DNA from: SVTX01 sp045612105
Lineage (GTDB): Bacteria; Bacillota; Clostridia; Oscillospirales; CAG-272
Length of the DNA stretch: 64,000 nt
Reading direction: 5' to 3'
Assembly: GCA_045612105.1 (NCBI GenBank)
Contig: JAZKYL010000153.1
Span: forward strand, 1 to 64,000
Shown here: in pieces, positions 1 through 8,512 of the stretch
How positions within the stretch are numbered: position 1 is the stretch's first letter
How the letters are laid out: each line of letters starts with the position of its first letter
The notes under the pieces: generated by a model
Databases searched by the model: none
Seen by the model: the letters and a program-made list of their open reading frames with translations, nothing else
What the model was told of the DNA's origin: nothing
Made by a program: the position numbers and the translations under genes

Positions 1-16
1 AAAATGCTATAATTAT

Positions 17-877
17 TCATCGCGCAGAACGTGGAGTTATTCCCTTGTAGCGTTTGTACGTTGCCGTAAAATATGATACGTTATTATACCCACACCGAAT
101 TGCAATATCCGCAACAGGATAATCGGTCGTTTTCAGTAATCGCTCGGCCTCGTTTATTCTTGTTATATTAAGATACTCTTTAAAGGTTTTCCCCGTTGCT
201 TTTTTGAACATTCTCGAAAAGCTGCTATAACTAACATTTATCAACGCCGCAACAGATTCTGCGGTCAGATCACTATCATAATTTGAATTGATGTACGTTA
301 TGCTTTCATACACGTTGGAAAATTTCGGAGACAGCTTATCCATTTCCTGCTCTACGCTCTTCAATATTCCGTATATAAATCCGATCAGATTTCCGAATAT
401 TGAAATATCAACGAATTTTCCTCCCAACTCACAATTATTTATCATTGCATCTAAGCTTTTCATAATCTCTGTGCCAAGTATTTCATTTTTGCGCCAAACG
501 CGTTTCAGATTACCGTTGTAAACACAAAAACGAAAAAGTATCGACGCAACCATGTCCTTGGGAAGAATGCTTTGGAGCAGTGTGGTGCTTATTTTTAATA
601 TATAATACTTGTTGATGCTTTTTTCATTTGTTCTTATTGAATGAACACCTTGCGAGCGAAACAGTACAAGGTCACCCTTTTCCAAATATTCTTCAAATTC
701 ATCCACCGTTGCTGATATACTGCCCTCTACGACATAAATAAATTCTATAGCATCATGTACATGCAGATCCGCCGCCGGGCAATTTTGAGGTAAATCCAAA
801 TAGCGATAAAACTCAAAACCTCTGCGCTGCAGTTCCGATCTTACTGTTTCATCCTCAATAATGTAGTTCGGTTTCAT
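17..877 (-). CDS. AraC-family transcriptional regulator (cupin sensor + double HTH)
   Basis: A 286-residue AraC/XylS-type regulator. The N-terminal half has a cupin-like sensor signature (HVHDAIEFIYVVEG, then KGDLVLF and a conserved His), typical of regulators that bind sugars or other small ligands. The last ~100 residues hold the double helix-turn-helix domain, ending in the usual GYNNVSYFTATYKRYKGITP block. I chose the ATG at 877 because GGGGGA lies about 9 nt upstream; a TTG 18 nt further out is less likely. It is divergent from the GH92 gene 78 bp away, so control of that gene is a reasonable inference. It is a paralog of the regulator at 46850-47728: both share cupin and HTH motifs almost word for word. 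The ligand is unknown. Confidence 0.9.
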   Translation of the reverse strand: MKPNYIIEDETVRSELQRRGFEFYRYLDLPQNCPAADLHVHDAIEFIYVVEGSISATVDEFEEYLEKGDLVLFRSQGVHSIRTNEKSINKYYILKISTTLLQSILPKDMVASILFRFCVYNGNLKRVWRKNEILGTEIMKSLDAMINNCELGGKFVDISIFGNLIGFIYGILKSVEQEMDKLSPKFSNVYESITYINSNYDSDLTAESVAALINVSYSSFSRMFKKATGKTFKEYLNITRINEAERLLKTTDYPVADIAIRCGYNNVSYFTATYKRYKGITPRSAR

Positions 878-907
878 ACACGTTATCCCCCACAAAGCAC
901 TGATTAA

Positions 908-936
908 ATTTTATCATATAATACAATCAAAGTCAA
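908..936 (-). promoter_or_regulatory. Promoter of the AraC gene at 17-877
   Basis: On the minus strand TTGACT (936-931) and TAAAAT (913-908) are separated by exactly 17 bp, about 30 nt upstream of the regulator's start. On the plus strand a TATAAT at 917-922 faces the GH92 gene without a recognisable -35 box, which suits an activator-dependent promoter for the glycosidase. Confidence 0.6.
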
Positions 937-955
937 TAAGAAAGGTAAAGATATT

Positions 956-3046
956 ATGAAGAGCAATTACAGCTTTGTCAACGTTTTTCAAGGTTCCGGC
1001 AAAATAGATCTGCCAAAGCCCGAAGGATTAGCGTCCAAATGGCTTTTTATCAAGGCTCAATGCGGTAACACTACTCCTGCCGCGGCATATCCTTTCGGTA
1101 AAATGTCACTTTGCGCTTATACGGGCGCATATCCGACAGGTTACGGCAACCTCGTTCCAAACTCATGCGGTGATCCACAATCCTTCGATGCAAAGGTCCA
1201 CGGATTTTCACATATGCACGTTAGCGGAACCGGTGGGATCAGAGCATATTACAATTATGCTGTAACCTCGCCAATAATCGGTAATATACTCAGTGAACTA
1301 AATGATACGATCGTCGAAGAAAACGCAACACCCGGTTTTTATTCGGCAAAACTTTCTTCCGCTGTCAGGTTTGAAGGCACAGTTTCACAAAAGCTGGCAT
1401 ACCACCGCTATACGTTCCCCGATGAAGGTCTGTTGCAAATAGATTTTTCAAACAGCGGCTTAAATCGAAAATGGAACGGATTTTACAGCCTACCCGAAAA
1501 CGCGGAAGTTAGTATTACATCTTCGACCAGGGTGACAGCACATATCAAAGTACAAGGAATTGATCTGTATTTTGCAACCGACTGCCCTTCATCAAAAGGA
1601 GTGTTTCTCTGGCAAAATTACATTCAGAAAAATGGAACCCGTCTGTATCTGGCAGATAAGTCTGAGCGCTTCGGTGCCGCATTCCGTGTCAACGGTGTGG
1701 CAGAATTGAAAATGGCAATATCTTTTGTAAGCTCCGATGCCGCTGTTGCCATGCTTGATTCTGAAGATAACAATTTTGATACCGTAAAAGCGCAAACAGA
1801 AGAAAAATGGTGCAGCTATCTGAATAAAATAATCATTAAAACCGATGATCCCGCTCTTTCCGAGATCTTCTATTCTAACCTTTATCATACCTTGATAAAA
1901 CCCTGCAACGGTTGCGGAGAAAGCTATATTTACGATGCCTCAAAAGCCGACGGCAACTTTTATTTCGATTTTGCCACGCTTTGGGATCAATATAAAACCG
2001 CCATTCCCTTGATATTAACGTTATATCCGAATGAAGCAAATGGCATTATCAACACCCTCCTTTATCTTACCGAATCCAACGGTCGCTCACCTATTAACGT
2101 AACGGTGGCTGAAAATAATGATTTTACTGATCAAGCACGCATGTTGGTTGAGCATATATTTGCCGACTATCATTTCCGATATGGAGAAAAATACAACAAA
2201 CGTATGTTAGAAGCTACAAAACACGATCTTGAAGAGTTCAACAAAGACTTTATCGAAAGCGGATATTGCAAAAGATACACTCATATTCTTGATATTTGTG
2301 AAGCTTTAAATGCTATGTCGGTTATTGCCCGCACACTTGGAGAAAACGATACCGCCGAAAGATTTGAGACTCTTGCATCAAGGTGGATAAATGCATTCGA
2401 CGTTTCTACGGGAATGATGAGCACAGATTCCCCATATTACGAAGGGACAAACAAAAATTATTCCTTCCGCTTGCTTCATAATATGCAAGAGCGAATTGAC
2501 CTTATCGGCAAAGAAAGATTTGTCGCCGAGCTTGACGAGCTTTTCGGTTACTCTCGCGAACCCGTAAAGCAATCTGCGTCTCCAATATTCGATCCACTTG
2601 AATTAGGCATTAACAGCTTCGAAGGCTTTAACAACGAAAGCGATATGGAAGCCCCTTATGCATATTTATATGCAGGCAGACACGATAGGACCTGCGAGAT
2701 AATTCGTGCAGGCATGAAGTATATGTTCACCAGGGGGCGCGGAGGTCTCCCGGGAAACAACGATTCAGGCGGCTTATCATCGTGCTACGTATGGAATGCA
2801 CTCGGTCTATTCCCCGTAGCCGGTCAAGATCTTATACTTATAGGCAGTCCAATTGTTAATGAAGCAACTCTTTTGCTTCCAAACAACAAAGCTTTCCATA
2901 TAACCGCACACAACAACAACGACAAAAATATCTACGTCGAAAAAGTCTTATTCAATTCACAAAAGGTCGAAGGTTATAAAATATCCGTATCCGATATGAT
3001 GAATGGCGGAAACCTCGACGTCTTTATGACAAGCTCCCCTGATTGA
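956..3046 (+). CDS. Glycoside hydrolase family 92 (alpha-mannosidase-like)
   Basis: A 696-residue GH92-type protein. GH92 enzymes are calcium-dependent exo-acting alpha-mannosidases with an N-terminal beta-sandwich and a C-terminal (alpha/alpha)6 barrel. Family blocks seen in order: GFSHMHVSGTGG near residue 85, LWDQYKTAIPLILTLYP near 342, YYEGTNKNYSFRLLHNMQ with the likely catalytic acid E496, and PGNNDSGGLSSCYVWNALG at about 599-617. Many family members read NDDxG in the last block, whereas this one reads NNDSG. There is no signal peptide, so it probably acts in the cytoplasm on imported oligosaccharides, unlike many secreted GH92 enzymes. SD AGAAAGG precedes the ATG. It stands alone, divergent from an AraC regulator, and is followed by a hairpin terminator. 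Linkage specificity cannot be read from sequence. Confidence 0.85.
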   Translation: MKSNYSFVNVFQGSGKIDLPKPEGLASKWLFIKAQCGNTTPAAAYPFGKMSLCAYTGAYPTGYGNLVPNSCGDPQSFDAKVHGFSHMHVSGTGGIRAYYNYAVTSPIIGNILSELNDTIVEENATPGFYSAKLSSAVRFEGTVSQKLAYHRYTFPDEGLLQIDFSNSGLNRKWNGFYSLPENAEVSITSSTRVTAHIKVQGIDLYFATDCPSSKGVFLWQNYIQKNGTRLYLADKSERFGAAFRVNGVAELKMAISFVSSDAAVAMLDSEDNNFDTVKAQTEEKWCSYLNKIIIKTDDPALSEIFYSNLYHTLIKPCNGCGESYIYDASKADGNFYFDFATLWDQYKTAIPLILTLYPNEANGIINTLLYLTESNGRSPINVTVAENNDFTDQARMLVEHIFADYHFRYGEKYNKRMLEATKHDLEEFNKDFIESGYCKRYTHILDICEALNAMSVIARTLGENDTAERFETLASRWINAFDVSTGMMSTDSPYYEGTNKNYSFRLLHNMQERIDLIGKERFVAELDELFGYSREPVKQSASPIFDPLELGINSFEGFNNESDMEAPYAYLYAGRHDRTCEIIRAGMKYMFTRGRGGLPGNNDSGGLSSCYVWNALGLFPVAGQDLILIGSPIVNEATLLLPNNKAFHITAHNNNDKNIYVEKVLFNSQKVEGYKISVSDMMNGGNLDVFMTSSPD

Positions 3047-3053
3047 CAAACTA

Positions 3054-3090
3054 AAAAAATGACTACCGTACTCGTTGTACGGTAGTCGTC
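3054..3090. terminator. Bidirectional hairpin between GH92 and rny
   Basis: A 10-bp stem (3061-3070 with 3078-3087, loop ctcgttg) lies 15 nt after the GH92 stop. On the minus strand it is followed by a seven-T run (3054-3060 region), so it also fits as the rho-independent terminator of leftward rny transcripts, 130 nt past the rny stop. The plus-strand tail (gtctttgatt) is poorer in T. Confidence 0.75.
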
Positions 3091-3217
3091 TTTGATTATC
3101 AAATATATTATATCCGGCATTGCCGTGGTAATAAGCCTCTGTGTTCTATGTTAAAATATATGTGAATCCTTAACTGTAACTAAGGAACAAAGATTACAGA
3201 ATTTTCTGTATATTTGA

Positions 3218-4771
3218 TTATTTCGCGTAGTCGACTGCGCGACTTTCGCGAATGAGATTGATCTTGATCTGTCCGGGATACTTGACTTCATTCTGGATCT
3301 TCGCCGCCATCTCGCGAGCGATGACCTTCATGCCTGCGTCGTTAACCTCCTCGGGCTTGACCATAACTCTGATCTCACGTCCTGCCTGGATTGCGAATGC
3401 CTTGTCGATTCCTTCAAAGCTCTTTGCGATCTCTTCAAGCTTTTCAAGACGCTTGATGTAATTTTCCATATCCTCACGTCTTGCACCGGGTCTTGCCGCG
3501 CTGATCGCGTCAGCGGCCTGAACAAGCACTGCGATAATGGTCTTGGGTTCAACGTCATTGTGGTGCGCCTCGATAGCGTGGACAACCTCGCGGCTTTCCT
3601 TGTACTTCTTAACGGCATTTACACCGATCTCAACGTGGGAGCCCTCAACGTCGTGGGGGAATGCTTTACCGATATCGTGGAGCAGACCTGCGCGCTTCGC
3701 AAGATTACTGTCTACGCCAAGCTCGTCCGCCATAATACCAGCCAAGAACGCAACCTCAATAGAATGCTTGAGAACGTTCTGACCATAGCTGGTTCTGTAC
3801 TTAAGCCTACCGAGCAGTCTGACAAGCTCGGGATTAATTCCGTGGATTCCGACCTCAAAGGTAGCTCGCTCTCCTGCCTGCTTGACAGAGATATCAACTT
3901 CCTTCTGTGCCTTTTCAACCATTTCCTCGATTCTTGCGGGATGGATACGTCCGTCCGAGATAAGTCTCTCAAGAGCAATTCTTGCAACCTCTCGTCTTAC
4001 GGGGTCGAATCCCGACAAGGTTATCGTTTCAGGGGTATCGTCAATAATAAGTTCAACACCTGTAAGCGTTTCGATCTTCTGAATGTTACGTCCTTCACGA
4101 CCGATGATTCTTCCCTTCATTTCCTCGCTGGGCAGTGCCACACTGGAAACGGTAGCCTCGGAAACGTGATCGGATGCATACCTTTGAATTGCCAAAGACA
4201 GAATGTTCTTTGCCTTATCGTCTGCTTCTTCCTTGAACTGAGTTTCAAGCTCGTCGAGTCTCTGCGCAAGCTCATGCTTGACCTCAGATTCAACTCTCTC
4301 TATAAGCTCTTCCTTAGCTCTCTCAGATGAATAGCCCGAAATCTCCTCAAGCCTTTTGACCTGTTCCTCGATCACTTCGCCCACTTTCTCCTGCAAAGAC
4401 TCGTAGTCCTTGATCTTCTTATCAAGCACTTCGTTCTTCTTTTCAAGAGCTTCGGACTTTTTGTCAAGAGTTTCTTCCTTTTTGTTCAAGCGATTCTCGG
4501 TACGTGTGATCTCGTTTCTTCTTTCTTTGATCTCACGGTCGAGCTCGTTTCTTTGAGCCATAATGGTTTCTTTTGCCTCGATCAAAGACTCTTTCTTTGC
4601 AGATTCGGCATTTTTCTTTGCCTCATCCAAAATTTTGACAGCCTCAGCCTCAGCAGAACCTATCTTTGCTTCACCGATCTTCTTTCTTACGAGAAAACCG
4701 ATAAGAAACCCAAGAGCAATACCGACTACAGCGCAAATAACGCTTACGATTATTGCCATTTCTGTTGTCAT
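3218..4771 (-). CDS. rny: Ribonuclease Y
   Basis: Membrane-anchored endoribonuclease that starts bulk mRNA decay in many Firmicutes. The 517-residue product has the full family architecture: an N-terminal transmembrane helix (residues ~5-30), a long charged coiled coil (~35-190), a KH RNA-binding domain (GRIIGREGRNIQKIE near 215) and an HD metal-dependent nuclease domain (HSIEVAFLAG, then LLHDIGKA with H365-D366). Length matches the usual ~520. The ATG at 4771 is chosen because AAAGGAGG lies just upstream and the product then begins directly with the membrane helix; an upstream ATG would add 16 basic residues. It has its own consensus promoter and a ~215-nt leader. A RicA-like partner is encoded in the neighbouring operon at 14582-14962. 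Confidence 0.97.
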   Translation of the reverse strand: MTTEMAIIVSVICAVVGIALGFLIGFLVRKKIGEAKIGSAEAEAVKILDEAKKNAESAKKESLIEAKETIMAQRNELDREIKERRNEITRTENRLNKKEETLDKKSEALEKKNEVLDKKIKDYESLQEKVGEVIEEQVKRLEEISGYSSERAKEELIERVESEVKHELAQRLDELETQFKEEADDKAKNILSLAIQRYASDHVSEATVSSVALPSEEMKGRIIGREGRNIQKIETLTGVELIIDDTPETITLSGFDPVRREVARIALERLISDGRIHPARIEEMVEKAQKEVDISVKQAGERATFEVGIHGINPELVRLLGRLKYRTSYGQNVLKHSIEVAFLAGIMADELGVDSNLAKRAGLLHDIGKAFPHDVEGSHVEIGVNAVKKYKESREVVHAIEAHHNDVEPKTIIAVLVQAADAISAARPGARREDMENYIKRLEKLEEIAKSFEGIDKAFAIQAGREIRVMVKPEEVNDAGMKVIAREMAAKIQNEVKYPGQIKINLIRESRAVDYAK

Positions 4772-4992
4772 TTCCCCTTTACACCTCCTTTTCGTTCGTT
4801 TGTGTTTTTCTTTTTTCAAAGCAAATCGGTATATCGCCTATCCGCTGCTTTGAGAACGGTCAGCGAATTTATTGAAAGCGGTTTTTCGTTATAATCAAAC
4901 GTTTTTTGCCGAGTCAATCAAATAATAATTATTAAAACCGTAAATCATGTAAAATCTACCACATTTTAATAATTAATTATATACCATATTAC
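4772..4992 (-). promoter_or_regulatory. Long structured 5' leader of rny
   Basis: The predicted rny transcript has ~215 nt before its start codon. Two inverted repeats are visible: an A/U-rich 11-bp stem (4927-4937 with 4966-4976) and an 8-bp stem TCAAAGCA/TGCTTTGA (4816-4823 with 4846-4853). I see no ORF and no riboswitch I recognise. Together with the promoter and tldE terminator this makes up the 328-bp gap between rny and tldE. Confidence 0.5.
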
Positions 4993-5021
4993 ATTATAGA
5001 ATAAAAAAAGCGTTTTGTCAA
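4993..5021 (-). promoter_or_regulatory. Consensus sigma-A promoter of rny
   Basis: On the minus strand TTGACA (5021-5016) and TATAAT (4998-4993) have a 17-bp spacer, a perfect match to the housekeeping consensus. The -35 hexamer lies inside the 3' arm of the terminator hairpin that ends the tldD-tldE operon, so the two signals share bases. Confidence 0.85.
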
Positions 5022-5051
5022 TAGGTTTTTTCAAGTCCACTGACAAAACGC
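5003..5051 (-). terminator. Terminator of the miaB-to-tldE operon
   Basis: Inverted repeat GCGTTTTGTCA (5051-5041 on the minus strand, paired with 5020-5010) with a 20-nt loop, followed on the minus strand by a seven-T run (5009-5003). It begins 49 nt after the tldE stop codon. Its stem contains the rny -35 box. Confidence 0.8.
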
Positions 5052-5099
5052 AGAAAAATTCAAAAAATATTAACAATTTTTACATATATAAGGCCGTTA

Positions 5100-6428
5100 T
5101 TACTTACCTGCAACACTCATTCCCTTTACAAGCACGTCCGGAGAACCGAACACCGTGAATCCGGATGGAATTCCCCACTTTACCTCGTTGCCAAGAGAAT
5201 CTATATCATTTAGAAGTTGGAAGAAGTTGCCCGCAATGGTGAAGGACTTGATAGGACCTGCCTTTTTGCCGTCCTTTATGAGGAAGCCCTCGCTCTCTAC
5301 CGAGAAGTCACCGGTAATAGCGTTGGCTCCTGCGTGGAGCCCCTTGACACCGGTTACGTAGATACCGTCGCCGACCTTTACGAAGAGCTCTTCCTGACTT
5401 TCGCTACCCGCACAAATGCTAAAGTTATAGGGGGCGATATTACCGCCGCGGCGACCGTTACCGGTAGTGGTCTTGCCGGTCTTATGTGCGGTGGTCAGGT
5501 CGTAAAGCATAGTCTTGAGAACACCGTTTTCAACTACAGTCTTCTTATAGGTTGCAACTCCCTCGTCGTCGAAGTGGGTCTGCACGGGACATCCCTCTCT
5601 CATGGGATCGTCGGTGATAGTAACTATATCGGTAGCGATCTTCTCACCTTCTTTACCTGCAAGACGGGACATACCGAGAAGCGCATTCTTCGCGGAGAAA
5701 GCCGACGAGAACGCAGACAGCAGCGAGCGCATCTGTGTTCCGTCGATAACCACGTCATACTTACCCGTGGGGATCACGGAAGCACCAATTTTATCAAGTG
5801 CACCCTGAACCGCCTTTGCGGGAAGCTTTGCAGCATCCTCACTGTTGATGTTCTCCGCGAACTCAAAATTATTTCTCGACTCGCCGTCCTTATTAACGAC
5901 AGCCTCAACATAGCAACCCGACATACCAACGCGGTTGGAAAGCTCGAGGCCGTGAGAATTGTAGAGATAGATCTCATTTCTGAAGGAGAGTGCCACGGTC
6001 TGTGTGCCGTCTACAACTGATGAATCAGCCGCATAGGTAGCTCTCTGAAGCTCAAGTGCCTTGTTCTTCAGCTCACCCGCGTCAACGACTACGGGCTCGG
6101 GAGCGGTGGTCTTTGCATAGGACTCTGAGCCCTTGAAGATAACTACTACGTCATCGTTTTCAATAGCACCCGCGTTCTCCTTTGCGCGAACTACAAGGTC
6201 CTCAAGCTCATCAGCAGCAAAATAGCTACTTGAGGCATATCCCATATGTCCGTCAACCAAGCAACGGAAATTGACCTTTGCGCTCTCACCCGAGGAGAAT
6301 GCGCTGACCTCATCCTTAAGGGTTTCTGCGCTGATGTCCTCGCCCTTGGTATAGTAGATCTCATATTCCTCAACACCAAACTTTGTACAAGCGGCGGAGA
6401 TTATTTCTTTAATTTCAGTAAAATTCAT
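5100..6428 (-). CDS. tldE: TldE/PmbA-family metalloprotease subunit
   Basis: Partner subunit of the TldD/TldE protease, which degrades unfolded or modified peptides inside a heterodimeric chamber (known for microcin B17 maturation in E. coli). The 442 residues show the family's conserved glycine-rich regions (TGNGRRGGNIAPYNF, GLHAGANAITGDFSVES) but no HExxxH zinc motif, as expected for TldE. It starts 1 nt after the tldD stop, so translation is probably coupled, and it is the last gene of the operon. No RiPP precursor is visible next to it, so a general peptide-degrading role is more likely here than toxin processing. Confidence 0.9.
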   Translation of the reverse strand: MNFTEIKEIISAACTKFGVEEYEIYYTKGEDISAETLKDEVSAFSSGESAKVNFRCLVDGHMGYASSSYFAADELEDLVVRAKENAGAIENDDVVVIFKGSESYAKTTAPEPVVVDAGELKNKALELQRATYAADSSVVDGTQTVALSFRNEIYLYNSHGLELSNRVGMSGCYVEAVVNKDGESRNNFEFAENINSEDAAKLPAKAVQGALDKIGASVIPTGKYDVVIDGTQMRSLLSAFSSAFSAKNALLGMSRLAGKEGEKIATDIVTITDDPMREGCPVQTHFDDEGVATYKKTVVENGVLKTMLYDLTTAHKTGKTTTGNGRRGGNIAPYNFSICAGSESQEELFVKVGDGIYVTGVKGLHAGANAITGDFSVESEGFLIKDGKKAGPIKSFTIAGNFFQLLNDIDSLGNEVKWGIPSGFTVFGSPDVLVKGMSVAGK

Positions 6429-6429
6429 A

Positions 6430-7815
6430 TCAGCGACCTCCTACTGTGATCTTGGATACGCGGATCAAGGGCTGACCTACGTCGGTAGGCACGCTTCCGC
6501 TGGATGAGCCGCACATTCCCTGCGCAGTATCAAGATTCTGTCCGACCATGTCAATGTCCATAAGGATCTGAGAGCCGGTTCCAACGAGAGATGCGCCTCT
6601 TACGGGCTCACAAATCTCACCGTTGCGAACGATATAGCCCTCGCTGACACCGAAATTGAATTCACCGGTCAGGGGGTTAACCGAGCCGCCGCCCATGCTC
6701 TTTGCATAAAGACCGTACTCAATGGACTTGATGATGTCTTCGTTCTTGTCCTCACCGTTTGCGATAAAGGTATTGGTCATAGGGGAGGTAGGCTCGTACA
6801 TAAACCTCTGACGGCGACCGTTACCCGTCATCGCCATACCCATTCTGCGAGAGCCGAGACGGTCGATCATATAGCTCTTGAGAATACCGTTTTCGATAAG
6901 TATATTCTTCTGAGTGGGAGTTCCCTCATCGTCGATGTTAACAGAGCCCCAAGCACCGGGGATAGTACCGTCGTCGATAGCGGTGACCTTTACGTTAGCG
7001 ATCTGCTGACCCATCTTGCCGCACATCTGGCTTGTACCCGTACCAACGCTTGTTGCCTCAAGGGAGTGACCGCAAGCCTCGTGGAAGATAACTCCGCCAA
7101 AGCCATTCTCGATAGCGACTGTCATCTGACCCGCAGGACAGTAATCGGCTCTGAGGTTAACAAGAGCCTGATCTGCCGCCTTGATACCAACCTCTCTGGG
7201 ATCGATGAAATCGAACATTTCAAGACCCATTCCGCGTCCGGGAGATGCGGAGCCCGACTGATTGTCGCTGCCGTCTGCGGAAAGAGCAACTGCGCTGACA
7301 GCGATTCTGGTTCTTACGTGTCTGTCGCTGGTGTAGAGTCCTTCACTATTTGCGATAAGGATCGTATGGTCGACGGATGCAAGATTACCCATTACCTGCT
7401 TGATCTTTTCGTCTCTCTCCTTTGCGGCAAAGCAAGCAGACTTGAGAATGTCGGTTCTCGTAGTAAGTGCCGTGCTTCCGGGAAGGATCTTAACGGGGTG
7501 GATATTGGGGAAAATACGCTCGGTCAGATTGATACTGACCTGAGCATTACTCTCTCCGAGTGCATCAGCAACTGCTTTTGCGCAACGAAGGAGACCGCTT
7601 CTTGAAAAGTCAGTAGTGGTAGCGTAGACGGTTCTTGTGCCGATAAAAGCGCGAATACCGACACCTGATACCATCTCGTCGCTTACGGTATCGATCTTAC
7701 CGTCGAGAAAACGAATGCCGTTATTTCTCGTTTTTTCCGCGTACACTTCAGCAAAATCTGCGCCCGTGGACATAGCGGCAGCAAGAACGTCTTCAAGTAA
7801 AATTCTTGAAATCAT
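6430..7815 (-). CDS. tldD: TldD-family zinc metalloprotease
   Basis: Catalytic subunit of the TldD/TldE protease. The 461-residue product carries the family's zinc motif HEACGH (H245, E246, H250), then GTSQMCGKMG, TGNGRRQRF and a C-terminal NPLTGEFNFGVSEGY block. Length fits the family. It lies between the HAD phosphatase gene (34-bp gap) and tldE (1-bp gap) in the leftward operon. It is cytoplasmic, with no signal peptide. Confidence 0.93.
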   Translation of the reverse strand: MISRILLEDVLAAAMSTGADFAEVYAEKTRNNGIRFLDGKIDTVSDEMVSGVGIRAFIGTRTVYATTTDFSRSGLLRCAKAVADALGESNAQVSINLTERIFPNIHPVKILPGSTALTTRTDILKSACFAAKERDEKIKQVMGNLASVDHTILIANSEGLYTSDRHVRTRIAVSAVALSADGSDNQSGSASPGRGMGLEMFDFIDPREVGIKAADQALVNLRADYCPAGQMTVAIENGFGGVIFHEACGHSLEATSVGTGTSQMCGKMGQQIANVKVTAIDDGTIPGAWGSVNIDDEGTPTQKNILIENGILKSYMIDRLGSRRMGMAMTGNGRRQRFMYEPTSPMTNTFIANGEDKNEDIIKSIEYGLYAKSMGGGSVNPLTGEFNFGVSEGYIVRNGEICEPVRGASLVGTGSQILMDIDMVGQNLDTAQGMCGSSSGSVPTDVGQPLIRVSKITVGGR

Positions 7816-7849
7816 TTTTCTGGGTTCCTTTCAGTATTTTTATTTGAAA

Positions 7850-8509
7850 CTATATTTCATTCTCTTTTTTGATAAGGTCTATAACTTCAAAAAGACTGTT
7901 ATAGACCGCGTAGCAAAGGGGCTTTGCCTCCTCGTTTGGAGGATTGTGGTCTATAACCATAACGGGCCTCATTCCCGCGCGGTAGCCTCCTATCATATCG
8001 AAGGATGAATCGCCTACCACCAAGGTTTCCTCGGATATGGCACCGATTCTCCTACCTGCCTCGAGGAAAATATCGGGGTGAGGCTTTCCCTGCTTTACCT
8101 CGTCGCCGCAAACCACGGCGTCAACTCTTTCGTAAAATCCAAATCTTTTGATATTCGGCTTGGCGATAGCTCCCACGGTAGAGGTGGCAATTGCGATCTT
8201 TATTCCCTGCGCTCTCAAAAAATCCAGAAGCTCTATGCAACCGCTCTTGAAACTGATATCTCCACTGAGCAGTTTATTGACCAATTCCATTCGCTCGGTC
8301 ATAAAACCTTCCGCATCAAAATCTTCGCCATAGGTTTCTTTCATAAACTTCTTGGAAAGCGACACGCTCTTACCCGCGATATTTGGATAATAGTTCTCTC
8401 GCATTCCGGCAAGACCCCATTTTTCTCCTACGGTGTACCACGACTCGTAGAAAAAGGGCTCGGTATCTATAAGAGTTCCGTCTTTATCAAAAATTACGTA
8501 TTTAATCAT
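7850..8509 (-). CDS. HAD-superfamily phosphatase (beta-phosphoglucomutase-like)
   Basis: A 219-residue HAD hydrolase. Motif I is FDKDGTLIDTE (nucleophile Asp plus acid/base Asp two residues later), motif II is IATST, the motif III Lys lies in KQGKPHPDIF, and motif IV is VVGDSSFDMIGG. The helical cap after motif I places it in the beta-phosphoglucomutase/phosphoglycolate phosphatase-like subfamily. The substrate is unknown. It starts 3 nt after the tgt stop and is surely cotranscribed with tgt and tldD. Confidence 0.88.
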   Translation of the reverse strand: MIKYVIFDKDGTLIDTEPFFYESWYTVGEKWGLAGMRENYYPNIAGKSVSLSKKFMKETYGEDFDAEGFMTERMELVNKLLSGDISFKSGCIELLDFLRAQGIKIAIATSTVGAIAKPNIKRFGFYERVDAVVCGDEVKQGKPHPDIFLEAGRRIGAISEETLVVGDSSFDMIGGYRAGMRPVMVIDHNPPNEEAKPLCYAVYNSLFEVIDLIKKENEI

Positions 8510-8512
8510 AGC

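Noticed and set aside
1..17. The sequence ATGCTATAATTATT at the left edge, also present in the promoter of the second AraC gene at 46797
   Set aside because: A 14-nt AT-rich match is expected by chance in 64 kb, and the left copy lies at the window edge beside a gene end, so its context cannot be judged.
3560..4330. A 256-codon plus-strand ORF opposite rny, and similar long antisense frames in tldE, tgt, mutS2 and lgt
   Set aside because: All lie fully within well-recognised genes on the other strand and lack family motifs.
5100..7815. A RiPP-processing role for TldD/TldE
   Set aside because: No precursor peptide, exporter or modification enzyme lies nearby; the pair sits in a housekeeping operon.
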